Part shown: in pieces, positions 46,609-54,429 of the stretch
Position numbering within the stretch: position 1 is the first letter of the stretch
Layout: each line of letters opens with the position of its first letter
Assembly (NCBI GenBank): GCA_963726615.1
Contig: CAVSCX010000010.1
Coordinates: 124,001-188,000 of the forward strand
DNA length: 64,000 nt
Reading direction: 5' to 3'
From: CAWDZK01 sp963726615
GTDB taxonomy: Bacteria; Actinomycetota; Actinomycetes; JACCUZ01
Notes under the pieces: model-generated
What the model saw: only the letters and a program-made list of their open reading frames with translations
Told to the model about the DNA's origin: nothing
Databases searched by the model: none
Program-made: the position numbers and the translations under genes

Positions 46609-47258
46609 CAGACCAGCCCGTCGACGTCCTCGCGCAGCGCGACGCCGCGGCGGAAGACCTCGCCGACCGAGGCCACGACAAGCCCGACCGCCACCCACAG
46701 GAACGAGATCGTGAACTCGTTGGTGCGGACCAGCGGCGCAGCCGCGGTCGACTCGAGCAGCGCGTTGTGCATCACGTTGGTGAGGAACGGGGCCAGGGTG
46801 CCACCGGCTGCAAGGACCGCACCGACCGCGGAGACCCGACGGGCGTTGGCGAGGGTGAAGGGCTCACCCCGACGCTGGCTGCGGGCGACGAGCAGCAGGA
46901 GCGCCATGACCACCATTGCGGTGCCCGTGACGAGCAGCGGGCCGGCGAGGTACTGCAGGCGCTGACCCGTGGTGGGCGCCCGGAAGCTCACGTCGACGGT
47001 CCGGGCACCGGACATCTCGACCTGCTCGGGGTCACCGGGGGAGAGATCCCCGGCGGGCAGCTGCGGTGCCCCGGGCACCTGGATCGGCTCTTTCAGCTCG
47101 GCCGTGACGTGCATGACCTGGCGGCCCTCGCCGAAGGGGCGCAGCCCGGTGCCCGCCGTGCCGAGCAGCGGCGCGGCGACGCCGAAGACGCCGACCAGGA
47201 CGATGCCCAGTGCCAGCAGGCCCTCGAGCAGCCGGGCGTCGGACTTGCTCCACCACAT
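46608..47258 (-). CDS. DUF2975 membrane protein
   Basis: A 216-aa membrane protein with four helices: near residues 12-32, 104-124, 140-160 and 182-204. The large hydrophilic loop between helices 1 and 2 (about 70 residues, EGRQVMHVTAELKEPIQVP and following) should face outside. The pattern ARSQRRGEPFTLANARRV is diagnostic of DUF2975. In other bacteria such genes pair with a tiny HTH regulator exactly as here. The membrane protein may sense an envelope signal. Its promoter at 47297-47325 is unusually clear. Confidence 0.85.
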   Translation of the reverse strand: MWWSKSDARLLEGLLALGIVLVGVFGVAAPLLGTAGTGLRPFGEGRQVMHVTAELKEPIQVPGAPQLPAGDLSPGDPEQVEMSGARTVDVSFRAPTTGQRLQYLAGPLLVTGTAMVVMALLLLVARSQRRGEPFTLANARRVSAVGAVLAAGGTLAPFLTNVMHNALLESTAAAPLVRTNEFTISFLWVAVGLVVASVGEVFRRGVALREDVDGLV

Positions 47259-47272
47259 GGGGTCCCCCTCGT

Positions 47273-47318
47273 ATCGACTGTCGATGTTATCGACAAACAG
47301 TATGCATCGACAGTCGAT
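47273..47318 (-). promoter_or_regulatory. three overlapping/adjacent palindromic operators
   Basis: Boxes are ATCGACTGTCGAT (47273-47285), TGTCGATGTTATCGACA (47279-47295) and ATCGACAGTCGAT (47306-47318). Each is itself palindromic around one or three central bases, and the first and last are inverted copies of each other. They lie in and just after a near-consensus promoter for the DUF2975-HTH operon. Confidence 0.8.
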
Positions 47319-47325
47319 AAGTCAA
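47297..47325 (-). promoter_or_regulatory. sigma-70-type promoter of the DUF2975-HTH operon
   Basis: On the minus strand TTGACT (47325-47320) and TACTGT (47302-47297) are separated by exactly 17 bp. One operator box fills the spacer and two lie directly downstream. The next start codon is at 47258. Confidence 0.75.
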
Positions 47326-47334
47326 GGGTGGTCG

Positions 47335-48234
47335 TCAGAGGCTGAGGGAGGACATCTCCTGGCGGTCCTCGGCGCCGTACGCCGGCCAGTGCCACAGGCT
47401 GGCGCCGGTGACTCGCGCCTCGTTGCAGGCCGCGACGAACGCCCGCGTCTCACGGCGACCCAGTGCGCCGGCGTTGCCGCCGATGACATGCACCGACACG
47501 CCTGGACCGAGGGTGTCCCGCAGGAAGGCGATGTTGCGCATCGTGTAGTCGTGGGTGGCGGCGGCGCCGCCGACCCGGTAGGTGGAGTAGCTCATGGGCA
47601 GCACGACGTCGTAGAACCGGGCGACGGTCCGCCACGGGAACTCCGGCCAGAAGCGGGGCGCGAGTGACATGCCGACGGGGGAGGGAACGATGGCCCCGAG
47701 GCGGTACCCGTCGGGGACCGCCCCGCGCAGACGGCGGCTGAGCCGGCGGAAGTTCGCGTCGCGCAGGTCGCCGGTCGGCGTCGTCGCGGACGGCTCGATG
47801 TCCAGGGCGAACCCGTCGAAGCGCTGGCCGGACGAGGTGCGGAAGTCGACCGCGGCCATCGCCCGACGCTGCTCCCGGCCGACGTGACGCAGCGGTGGCA
47901 GGTACCACGCGACCACCCTCATCCCCCGGGCGTGCGCGGCCACGAGGAACCGGGACACCTTCCGGGGCCGGAAGACGTCGGTGCCGACGGGCGACGTCGA
48001 GCTCGCGGTCTGCAGGTAGAGCGTGCGAACGCCGGCCCGGTGCATGCGGCGCACCTGCACTGCCGGCCGGTCCCAGACCGCGTCCCCGGCGAAGATCGAC
48101 ACCCAGGTGCCGTTGCCGGCGAACGGCCGGCTCCGTGCGGCGGCGGGTGCGGCGGGGACCAGTGCCAGGGCGAGGGCGGCCCCTACCGCCCACGCCACGG
48201 CGCGCGGGGCCGTGCTGGCCACGCCGGCGCTCAC
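47335..48234 (-). CDS. secreted TIM-barrel-like putative glycoside hydrolase
   Basis: A 299-aa exported protein. GTG 48234 overlaps the CoA-binding gene stop by GTGA. The signal peptide VAWAVGAALALALVPAAPAAA ends near residue 33. The mature domain shows TIM-barrel style strands: VRTLYLQTASSTSPVG, GMRVVAWYLPPL, FDGFALDIEP with a candidate acidic pair, DVVLPMSYSTYRV and VSVHVIGGNAG. This resembles DUF4015/GH18-like proteins of unknown substrate. Its operon with a CoA-binding protein and UDP-glucose dehydrogenase suggests a cell-surface glycan. Confidence 0.75.
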   Translation of the reverse strand: MSAGVASTAPRAVAWAVGAALALALVPAAPAAARSRPFAGNGTWVSIFAGDAVWDRPAVQVRRMHRAGVRTLYLQTASSTSPVGTDVFRPRKVSRFLVAAHARGMRVVAWYLPPLRHVGREQRRAMAAVDFRTSSGQRFDGFALDIEPSATTPTGDLRDANFRRLSRRLRGAVPDGYRLGAIVPSPVGMSLAPRFWPEFPWRTVARFYDVVLPMSYSTYRVGGAAATHDYTMRNIAFLRDTLGPGVSVHVIGGNAGALGRRETRAFVAACNEARVTGASLWHWPAYGAEDRQEMSSLSL

Positions 48235-48623
48235 CGGCCCCACTCGATGACCGGGCAGCGGTCACCGACCATGAGCAGCCCCGCGTCGCGCACCCGCTGC
48301 GCCGCTTCGTCGTCGACGACGCCGAGCTGGAACCAGACCGCCCGGGCGCCGATCGCCACGGCCTGATCGGCGATCGCCCCGGCGCGCGACGAGTTCACGA
48401 ACACGTCGACCACGTCGACCGGGACCGGGATCTCGGACAGCGTCCGGTAGGCGTCCTCGTCGTGCACCCGCTGGGGGTTCTGGTGGACCGGCACGATCCG
48501 CCGGCCCTCACGCTGCAGGAACCGCGCCACACCGTAGGCCGCGCGGGCGGGGTTGTCGCGCAGACCCACGACCGCCCAGGTGTGCATCTCGAGTGCCGCA
48601 CGGACGACGTCGGCATCGGTCAC
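48231..48623 (-). CDS. CoA-binding protein (Rossmann fold)
   Basis: A 130-aa domain of the succinyl-CoA-synthetase-alpha-like CoA-binding family. GTG 48623 overlaps the ugd stop (GTGA). Features are TWAVVGLRDNPARAAYGVA (glycine-rich loop), RRIVPVHQNPQRV, VDVVDVFVNSSRAGAIADQA and AVWFQLGVVDDEAAQRV followed by LLMVGDRCPVIEW with the conserved cysteine. Function unknown; homologues are often linked with stress or lipid genes. Confidence 0.87.
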   Translation of the reverse strand: MTDADVVRAALEMHTWAVVGLRDNPARAAYGVARFLQREGRRIVPVHQNPQRVHDEDAYRTLSEIPVPVDVVDVFVNSSRAGAIADQAVAIGARAVWFQLGVVDDEAAQRVRDAGLLMVGDRCPVIEWGR

Positions 48624-49936
48624 GGGCGACCCAGCGAGCCGTAGGTCCAGCCGGCCGCGCGCCAGCGCTCGCGGTCCAAGGCGTTGCGCGCATCGATGAT
48701 CTTGCGTTCGGAGACGACGGCCGACAGCACAGCGGGGTCCATCTCCCGGAACTCCTGCCACTCGGTCAGGTGCAGCACCAGATGGGCCTGCTCGCAGGCC
48801 TCCACGGCCGATTCGGCGTAGGCCAGGGTCGGGAACAACGCCTTGGCGTTGTCGTTGCCGCGCGGGTCGTAGACCGTCACCTCTGCGCCCTGGAGCTGGA
48901 TCTGGCCGGCCACGTTGAGTGCGGGGGAGTCGCGGACGTCGTCGCTGTTGGGCTTGAAGGCGGCGCCGAGGACGCCGACGCGCTTGCCGAGCAGGCTGCC
49001 TCCGCACGCGTCGCGGGCCCTGTCGACGACGTGCGCTCTCCGGCGCATGTTGATCGCGTCGACCTCGCGCAGGAAGGACAGCGCCTGGTCGACCCCGAGC
49101 TCACCGGCACGGGCCATGAAGGCGCGGATGTCCTTGGGCAGGCAGCCGCCGCCGAAGCCGAGGCCGGCGTTGAGGAACTTCCGCCCGATCCGTTCGTCGT
49201 GGCCGATGGCGTCGGCGAGCTGGGTGACGTCGGCGCCGGTCGCCTCGCAGAGCTCGGCCATCGCGTTGATGAACGAGATCTTGGTGGCCAGGAAGGCGTT
49301 GGCCGACACCTTGACCAGCTCCGCGGTGGCGAAGTCGGTGACGAGGAACGGGGAGCCGTCGGCGATCATGCTCGCGTAGACCTCGCGGAGCAGCGCCTCG
49401 GCGCGCTCCGACGCGGTTCCCACCACGATGCGGTCGGGATGCAGGGTGTCCTCGACGGCGAACCCCTCGCGCAGGAACTCCGGGTTCCACGCCAGCTCCA
49501 CGGCCTCGCCGGCCGGCGCCAGTGCCGCGAGCCGTTGCTGGATCCGGGCCGCGGTCCCGACCGGCACCGTCGACTTCCCGACGACAAGGGTCGGCCGGTC
49601 CAGGTGCGGGGCCAGGCCGTCGACGACGCCGTCGACGTAGCGCAGGTCGGCGGCGTACTCACCCTTGCGCTGCGGAGTCCCGACGCAGAGGAAGTGCACG
49701 TCGGCGGTCGCGGCCTCTGCGTATGACGTGGTGAAGCGCAGCCGGCCGCTCTCGAGCCCCTTGCGCAGCAGCGGCTCGAGATCCGGCTCGAACATCGGTG
49801 CGCGTCCCTCGGTCAGGGCAGCCACCTTCGCCTCGTCGACGTCCATGCCGACGACGTCGAAACCGAGCTCGGCCATGGCGGCGGCGTGCGTGGCGCCGAG
49901 ATAGCCGGTGCCAAGGACGCTGAGGCGCAGGGTCAT
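48620..49936 (-). CDS. ugd: UDP-glucose/GDP-mannose dehydrogenase
   Basis: Oxidises UDP-glucose to UDP-glucuronate with two NAD. The product is 438 aa from ATG 49936. The N-terminal NAD site is LSVLGTGYLGATHAAAM, then KSTVPVGTA, NPEFLREGFAVEDT, and the catalytic cysteine is Cys265 in GFGGGCLPKD. VLGAAFKPNSDDVRDSPA begins the C-terminal domain. The first gene of a three-gene operon with GTGA overlaps. TAGCCT 7 nt before the start suggests a leaderless mRNA. Confidence 0.95.
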   Translation of the reverse strand: MTLRLSVLGTGYLGATHAAAMAELGFDVVGMDVDEAKVAALTEGRAPMFEPDLEPLLRKGLESGRLRFTTSYAEAATADVHFLCVGTPQRKGEYAADLRYVDGVVDGLAPHLDRPTLVVGKSTVPVGTAARIQQRLAALAPAGEAVELAWNPEFLREGFAVEDTLHPDRIVVGTASERAEALLREVYASMIADGSPFLVTDFATAELVKVSANAFLATKISFINAMAELCEATGADVTQLADAIGHDERIGRKFLNAGLGFGGGCLPKDIRAFMARAGELGVDQALSFLREVDAINMRRRAHVVDRARDACGGSLLGKRVGVLGAAFKPNSDDVRDSPALNVAGQIQLQGAEVTVYDPRGNDNAKALFPTLAYAESAVEACEQAHLVLHLTEWQEFREMDPAVLSAVVSERKIIDARNALDRERWRAAGWTYGSLGRP

Positions 49937-49943
49937 GCGCGCA

Positions 49944-49949
49944 AGGCTA
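49944..49949 (-). promoter_or_regulatory. putative -10 element of ugd
   Basis: TAGCCT on the minus strand, 7 nt before ATG 49936, no ribosome site. Confidence 0.45.
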
Positions 49950-50002
49950 CCGAGACCGGCGAGCTCCCCCGCCCGGGCGCGCTCGCCTTCAGCAGCCGCC
50001 GT

Positions 50003-50008
50003 TACCCT
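50003..50008 (+). promoter_or_regulatory. putative -10 element of acyl-CoA dehydrogenase 2
   Basis: TACCCT, 6 nt before GTG 50015, without a ribosome site between. Confidence 0.45.
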
Positions 50009-50014
50009 GCCAGG

Positions 50015-51166
50015 GTGAGTGACTTCGACGTGTACCGCCTGCCCGAGGAGCACGAGATGCTCCGCGAAGCCGTCCGGGCCGTGTGCGACGACAAGATCGC
50101 GCCGCTGGCTGCCGAGGTCGACGAGCGGGCCGAGTTCCCCCAGGAGTCGTACGACGCACTGCGGAAGGCCGACTTCCACGCGGTGCACATCCCGGAGCAG
50201 TACGGCGGCGCCGGTGCCGATGCCCTGGCGACCTGCATCGTGATCGAGGAGGTCGCCCGCGCCTGCGCCTCCACCTCGTTGATCCCTGCCGTGAACAAGC
50301 TGGGCACGATGCCGCTGCTCCTGTCGGCCTCCGGCGAGCTGCTCAAGCGCTATCTCCCCGCGGTGGCGAGCGGCGAGGCCATGTTCTCCTACGCACTGTC
50401 CGAACCGGAGGCCGGCAGCGACGCCGTTGCGATGAAGACCACGGCAGTCCGCGACGGTGACCACTACGTGCTCAACGGCGCCAAGCGGTGGATCACCAAC
50501 GCGGGTGTCTCCGAGTACTACACCGTGATGGCGGCCACCGACCCCGAGGCCGGGGCGAACGGGATCTCCGCCTTCGTCGTCGAGAAGTCCGACGAGGGCT
50601 TCACGTTCGGGGCTCCGGAGAAGAAGCTCGGGATCAAGGGGTCCCCCACCCGCGAGCTGTACTTCGACGACTGCCGGATCCCGGCCGACCGGCTGGTCGG
50701 TGCCGAGGGGACCGGCTTCAAGACGGCGTTGCGCACACTGGACCACACCCGGGTCACCATCGCCGCTCAGGCCGTCGGCATCGCTGCCGGCGCCCTTGCC
50801 TTCGCGACGGCGTACGCCAAGGACCGCAAGCAGTTCGGCCGGTCGATCTCGGACTTCCAGGGAGTCCAGTTCATGCTCGCGGACATGGCGATGAAGCTGG
50901 AGACCGCGCGGCAGATGACCTACGTCGCGGCAGCGAAGTCCGAGCGCGGCGACAAGGACCTGACGTTCTTCGGCGCCGCCGCGAAGTGCTACGCCTCCGA
51001 CGTCGCCATGGAGGTCACCACGGACGCCGTCCAGGTCCTCGGCGGCTACGGCTACGTCAAGGACTACCCGGTCGAGCGGATGATGCGGGACGCCAAGATC
51101 ACTCAGATCTACGAGGGCACCAACCAGGTGCAGCGCCTCGTGATGGCCCGGCAGCTCCTCAAGTGA
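50015..51166 (+). CDS. acyl-CoA dehydrogenase
   Basis: A 383-aa flavoenzyme of fatty or branched-chain acid oxidation, the second in this window. Landmarks are FSYALSEPEAGSDAVAMKT, YVLNGAKRWITNAG, LGIKGSPTRELYFDDCRIP, QAVGIAAGALAFATAYAKDR, AVQVLGGYGYVKDYPVERM and QIYEGTNQVQRLV with the catalytic glutamate. GTG 50015 is chosen; the frame extends far upstream without support. The pattern is that of short-chain or isovaleryl-type enzymes, specificity undetermined. A 34-aa microprotein gene follows 43 bp after. Confidence 0.95.
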   Translation: MSDFDVYRLPEEHEMLREAVRAVCDDKIAPLAAEVDERAEFPQESYDALRKADFHAVHIPEQYGGAGADALATCIVIEEVARACASTSLIPAVNKLGTMPLLLSASGELLKRYLPAVASGEAMFSYALSEPEAGSDAVAMKTTAVRDGDHYVLNGAKRWITNAGVSEYYTVMAATDPEAGANGISAFVVEKSDEGFTFGAPEKKLGIKGSPTRELYFDDCRIPADRLVGAEGTGFKTALRTLDHTRVTIAAQAVGIAAGALAFATAYAKDRKQFGRSISDFQGVQFMLADMAMKLETARQMTYVAAAKSERGDKDLTFFGAAAKCYASDVAMEVTTDAVQVLGGYGYVKDYPVERMMRDAKITQIYEGTNQVQRLVMARQLLK

Positions 51167-51197
51167 TCAGGCTTCCCCGCAACCGGTGACTCCGGCG

Positions 51198-51203
51198 TAG
51201 GCT
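51198..51203 (+). promoter_or_regulatory. putative -10 element of the 34-aa microprotein
   Basis: TAGGCT, 6 nt before ATG 51210, no ribosome site between. Confidence 0.4.
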
Positions 51204-51209
51204 GTGACC

Positions 51210-51314
51210 ATGAGCAGCCGGGTCGTCGCCATCGCAGTCCTGGTCGTGCTCGTCGCGGTGATCTTCCAGGCCTCGCACATGCTGCCGACCGACGCGCCCC
51301 TGATCGCCCGCTGA
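51210..51314 (+). CDS. 34-aa single-pass membrane microprotein
   Basis: ATG 51210 to TGA 51314 encodes MSSRVVAIAVLVVLVAVIFQ followed by ASHMLPTDAPLIAR. One helix (residues 4-20) is strongly hydrophobic with an Arg on the N-side, so it may span the membrane with the short C-terminal tail outside. It has its own TAnnnT-type element at the right distance. It is too short for routine calling. No homologue is recognised, and function is unknown. Confidence 0.5.
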   Translation: MSSRVVAIAVLVVLVAVIFQASHMLPTDAPLIAR

Positions 51315-51385
51315 CCGAGCTGCCGCTGAGGCCCTGCCACAGGGGGCCGATGCGGTCCCACGTGGCGGGTCTGCCTCTCGTCTTC

Positions 51386-53602
51386 TCAGATCAGGCCCGC
51401 GTCGCGGGCCGCCGCAACTGCCTCGTCGCGCGTCGAGACGCCGAGCTTGCGGTACAAGGTGCGGGCATGGGTCTTCGCGGTGTTGTGCGAGACGTACAGC
51501 TCGTCCGCGATCTCACGCAGGGTGAGAAGGGTGGGGAGCCGCTGCAGCACCGCCGCCTCCCGGGCGGTGAGGTGCTCTCCCGCCGGGTCGACGTGCACCC
51601 GCGGTGCGGCCGGGACGTCGGCGAGCAGGGCGACGGCGCGGCCGGGCTCGGCGGACAGCCGGAGCAAGGCGGTGGCCTCGCCACGCAGTCGCTCCGCCTC
51701 GGGCCGCTCGTCCGTGGCGTCCAGCAGCCGGGCCAGCGCGGCCGCGGTCGCGACCCGCTCCAGGCGCCCGGCGCCGCCGCGCGCTGCGACCACGGCTCGC
51801 TCGAGCACGGCCCGGGCTTCCGGTCGGCGGCCGTCCCTGAGCAGCAGCCGACCGTGCGCCAGCAGCGGCAGCGCCAGGACGAAGTGGTGGGCCAGGTCCG
51901 AGGCCGGGTCGAGCTGCTCCGCGACCCGGTCCAGCCGACGGCGCGCGGTGACCTCGTCGTCGCCGTCGAGCGCGATCAGCGCCAGGTACCCGGTCGCGTA
52001 GGTGTGTCCGGCCGCGTTGTCGTACGAGCGGGCCAACGTCGTCGCGGTCGCCAGGGCGGCTCGCGCCGTAGCCAGGTCGCCGGTCCAGTAGCTGCTCGCG
52101 CCGCGCACGCAGTGCTCGACGGTCGGCCAGAACGGCTCGCTCTCGGACCGCTGCTGCTGGGCCCGGTCCAGCTCCTCGGCAGCCCGGACCAGGTCACCCG
52201 ACTTGAACCGGTGCAGCGCACGCAGCACGGCGTACGGGTAGCCGTCGACCACCGGGTCGATCTCCAGCCACGCGTCCAGCTCGTCGAGGCGACCTTCGTC
52301 GGCCCACACCAGGACCCGGGCGGCGGCGAGCCAGGGGTCACGACGAACCCGCTCGGCACCCAGCGCGTCTAGCCAGCTGTTGACCGTGGTCAGCCGTCCC
52401 GCGTTGTACTCGTGGTTCCAGCGCCGGGCTACCAGGGTGTGGGCCCGGCCGAGGTCGGGCGCGAGCAGCGCGTGCCGGACCGCGTCGGCAGCGAGGTCGT
52501 GCTTGTCGAACCACCGGCTGGCCCGGCGGTGCAGCTCGGGCAGGGCGCCGGCGGCCACCCGTTCGAGCCGCGACCGGAGCACGTCGGCGAACAGGTGGTG
52601 GAAGCGGAACCACTCGTAGCGGTCGTCGAGGCGCAGGACGAACAGGTTGGCCTGCTCGGCCTGGTGCAACAGCTCTGCCGAGTCGTCGCGACCGGTGACC
52701 GCGTCGCACAGGGGGGCACAGAACCGGTCGAGCAGGGCCGTCCAGGTCAGCCACTCGCGCAGGACCGGATCCAGTCCGCCGAGGACCTCGGCGGCCAGGT
52801 ACTGCATCAGGTGCTCGTGCTCGCCGGTGAACTCGACGATGGCTCTTCGTGGGTCGTTGCTGGTTCGCAGGGAGAGCGCGGCCAGGTGCAGCGCGGCGGC
52901 CCAGCCCTCGGTGCGCAGCTGCAGCGTCACCACGTCCGACCGGTCGAGTCGCAGACCGAGGACGTCGGTCAGCAGGCTGCTCGTCTCGCTCGGGGTGAAG
53001 CGCAGGTCAGCAGCGACGAGCTCGGTCAGCTCGCCGCGGGCCCGAAGCTTGGCGAGAGGCAGCGCCGGCGCGGTCCGGGTCACCACGACGAGGTGCAGAG
53101 TCGGCGGGAGATGGTCGACCAGGTAGGCCAGCTGCTCGTCGACCACCGGCGACCCGACGGCGTGGTAGTCGTCGAGCACCAGCACGGCGCGCTCGTCGGC
53201 GCCGTCGAGGCAGTTGAGCAGCGCGGGGAGCAGCACCGCGCGGATGTCCCTCTGCCTGCGCGCGGTGAGCCGCCGGACCTCCTCGCTGCGCTCGGGGAAC
53301 GCGTGCCCGAGCGCCTCCGTGAGATAGGCCCAGAAGCTCGTGGGGTCCCGGTCGCCCTCGTCGAGGCTGACCCAGCCGAACCGTTGCGCGCGAGCCGTCC
53401 GGCGGCGCCACTGCAGGACCAGCGTGGTCTTGCCCCAGCCCGCAGGAGCGCTGATGACGGTGAGCCGGCCGGCCTGACCGGCGACCAGCCGGTCGACGAG
53501 CTCGGTGCGCTCGACCAGCGCGCCGGTGCGCCCCCGAGGCGGGCTCACCTTGGTGGTGAGCAGCGGAGGCTCGACAGGCGTGACGGTCGGGGTCTGGGAC
53601 AC
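51386..53602 (-). CDS. MalT-like LuxR-family ATP-dependent regulator
   Basis: A 738-aa STAND-type regulator. GTG 53602 is taken as start; an upstream extension is low complexity. The N-terminal ATPase has Walker A ISAPAGWGKTTLVLQW and VLVLDDYHAVGSPVVDE. The helical repeat sensor covers about residues 350-660, and the C-terminal LuxR HTH reads LTAREAAVLQRLPTLLTLRE, IADELYVSHNTAKTHARTLY and RKLGVSTRDEAV. Such proteins oligomerise on ATP and an inducer (maltotriose for MalT). It is divergent from a sigma factor gene across a 158-bp region with a perfect palindrome. Confidence 0.93.
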   Translation of the reverse strand: MSQTPTVTPVEPPLLTTKVSPPRGRTGALVERTELVDRLVAGQAGRLTVISAPAGWGKTTLVLQWRRRTARAQRFGWVSLDEGDRDPTSFWAYLTEALGHAFPERSEEVRRLTARRQRDIRAVLLPALLNCLDGADERAVLVLDDYHAVGSPVVDEQLAYLVDHLPPTLHLVVVTRTAPALPLAKLRARGELTELVAADLRFTPSETSSLLTDVLGLRLDRSDVVTLQLRTEGWAAALHLAALSLRTSNDPRRAIVEFTGEHEHLMQYLAAEVLGGLDPVLREWLTWTALLDRFCAPLCDAVTGRDDSAELLHQAEQANLFVLRLDDRYEWFRFHHLFADVLRSRLERVAAGALPELHRRASRWFDKHDLAADAVRHALLAPDLGRAHTLVARRWNHEYNAGRLTTVNSWLDALGAERVRRDPWLAAARVLVWADEGRLDELDAWLEIDPVVDGYPYAVLRALHRFKSGDLVRAAEELDRAQQQRSESEPFWPTVEHCVRGASSYWTGDLATARAALATATTLARSYDNAAGHTYATGYLALIALDGDDEVTARRRLDRVAEQLDPASDLAHHFVLALPLLAHGRLLLRDGRRPEARAVLERAVVAARGGAGRLERVATAAALARLLDATDERPEAERLRGEATALLRLSAEPGRAVALLADVPAAPRVHVDPAGEHLTAREAAVLQRLPTLLTLREIADELYVSHNTAKTHARTLYRKLGVSTRDEAVAAARDAGLI

Positions 53603-53683
53603 GGCAGGCTCGCGGAACCTCGGGAGGGCGCACGGGAGGACAAGGTCCACCCTCGTCGCCCTGGGCCACCGCGTCCACCACGG

Positions 53684-53699
53684 TCTCACCCGGGTGAGA
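53684..53699. promoter_or_regulatory. perfect 16-bp palindrome in divergent intergenic region
   Basis: TCTCACCCGGGTGAGA is an exact inverted repeat between the MalT-like regulator and the sigma factor gene. It is a strong operator candidate for one of them or for a third protein. Confidence 0.6.
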
Positions 53700-53747
53700 T
53701 CGGACGGGTCCGCCTGGCTGATGTCCCCCGGGTCGGCCAGGCCGGCC

Positions 53748-53753
53748 TACTGT
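53748..53753 (+). promoter_or_regulatory. putative -10 element of the sigma factor gene
   Basis: TACTGT lies 7 nt before ATG 53761 and no ribosome site is seen. Confidence 0.4.
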
Positions 53754-53760
53754 CCGAGCC

Positions 53761-54399
53761 ATGTCGGAACAGTCCACCGTGCTCGCCGCGGACCGGCCGG
53801 GAGGTGCCGAGGAGGACCTTGTCGTGGCGATCCGGGCCGGCGACGAGGCGGCCTTCGCCGGGATCGTCCACCTTTGGTCGCCGTTCCTGATGCGGACCGC
53901 GTTGCTGCTCACCGGCGACGCGGACGCAGCCGACGCGCTGGTGCGCCAGACCTGGCTGCAGGTTCTGCCCGAGCTGTCCGGCTTCCAGCCGCCTCCTCGG
54001 CTGCGGGCGAAGGTCTGCGCCGTCCTGCTCGCGGTTGCCGGCGTGGACAGCCGGCCGACCCTCGGTGCGGACGGACCGGCCGTCGACCCGGCCCGGTTCC
54101 TGCCGGCCGACGACCCGAGCTGGCCGGGGCACTGGGCGGTGCCGCCCGCGGAGTGGCCGGCGATGGCCGACGTCAGGTCGGACTCCCGCGGTGTCGGGCC
54201 CGTGCTGCGGGACGCGCTCGCCGGGCTACCCCTCCAGCAGCGTGTCGTGGTCGGTCTGCGCGACATGGCCGGCTGCGAGGTGCCCGAGATCAGCGAGATC
54301 GTGCACCAGGGCGAGGACGAGGTGCGGCGGCTGCTGCACCTGGGCCGCAGCGCGCTGCGCCGGCGGCTGGAGGCCGAGCTCCTCGCGCGCACCGCCTGA
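53761..54399 (+). CDS. ECF-like RNA polymerase sigma factor
   Basis: A 212-aa sigma-70-family protein. Region 2 is seen in EEDLVVAIRAGDEAAFAGIV and LWSPFLMRTALLLTGDADAA with the DALVRQTWLQVLPEL helix in place of the usual D..Q..W/F pattern. An 80-residue linker rich in Pro separates it from region 4: VLRDALAGLPLQQRVVVGLR, DMAGCEVPEISEIV and DEVRRLLHLGRSALRRRLE. No anti-sigma gene is adjacent, so activity may be controlled by expression. It is the only sigma factor in the window. Confidence 0.85.
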   Translation: MSEQSTVLAADRPGGAEEDLVVAIRAGDEAAFAGIVHLWSPFLMRTALLLTGDADAADALVRQTWLQVLPELSGFQPPPRLRAKVCAVLLAVAGVDSRPTLGADGPAVDPARFLPADDPSWPGHWAVPPAEWPAMADVRSDSRGVGPVLRDALAGLPLQQRVVVGLRDMAGCEVPEISEIVHQGEDEVRRLLHLGRSALRRRLEAELLARTA

Positions 54400-54400
54400 C

Positions 54401-54417
54401 CGGGGCCGCCGGCCCCG
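54401..54417. terminator. hairpin between sigma factor and folE genes
   Basis: Perfect 7-bp arms CGGGGCC and GGCCCCG with a 3-nt loop lie right after the sigma stop in the convergent gap. Confidence 0.55.
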
Positions 54418-54429
54418 CGGCCGGGCGGA

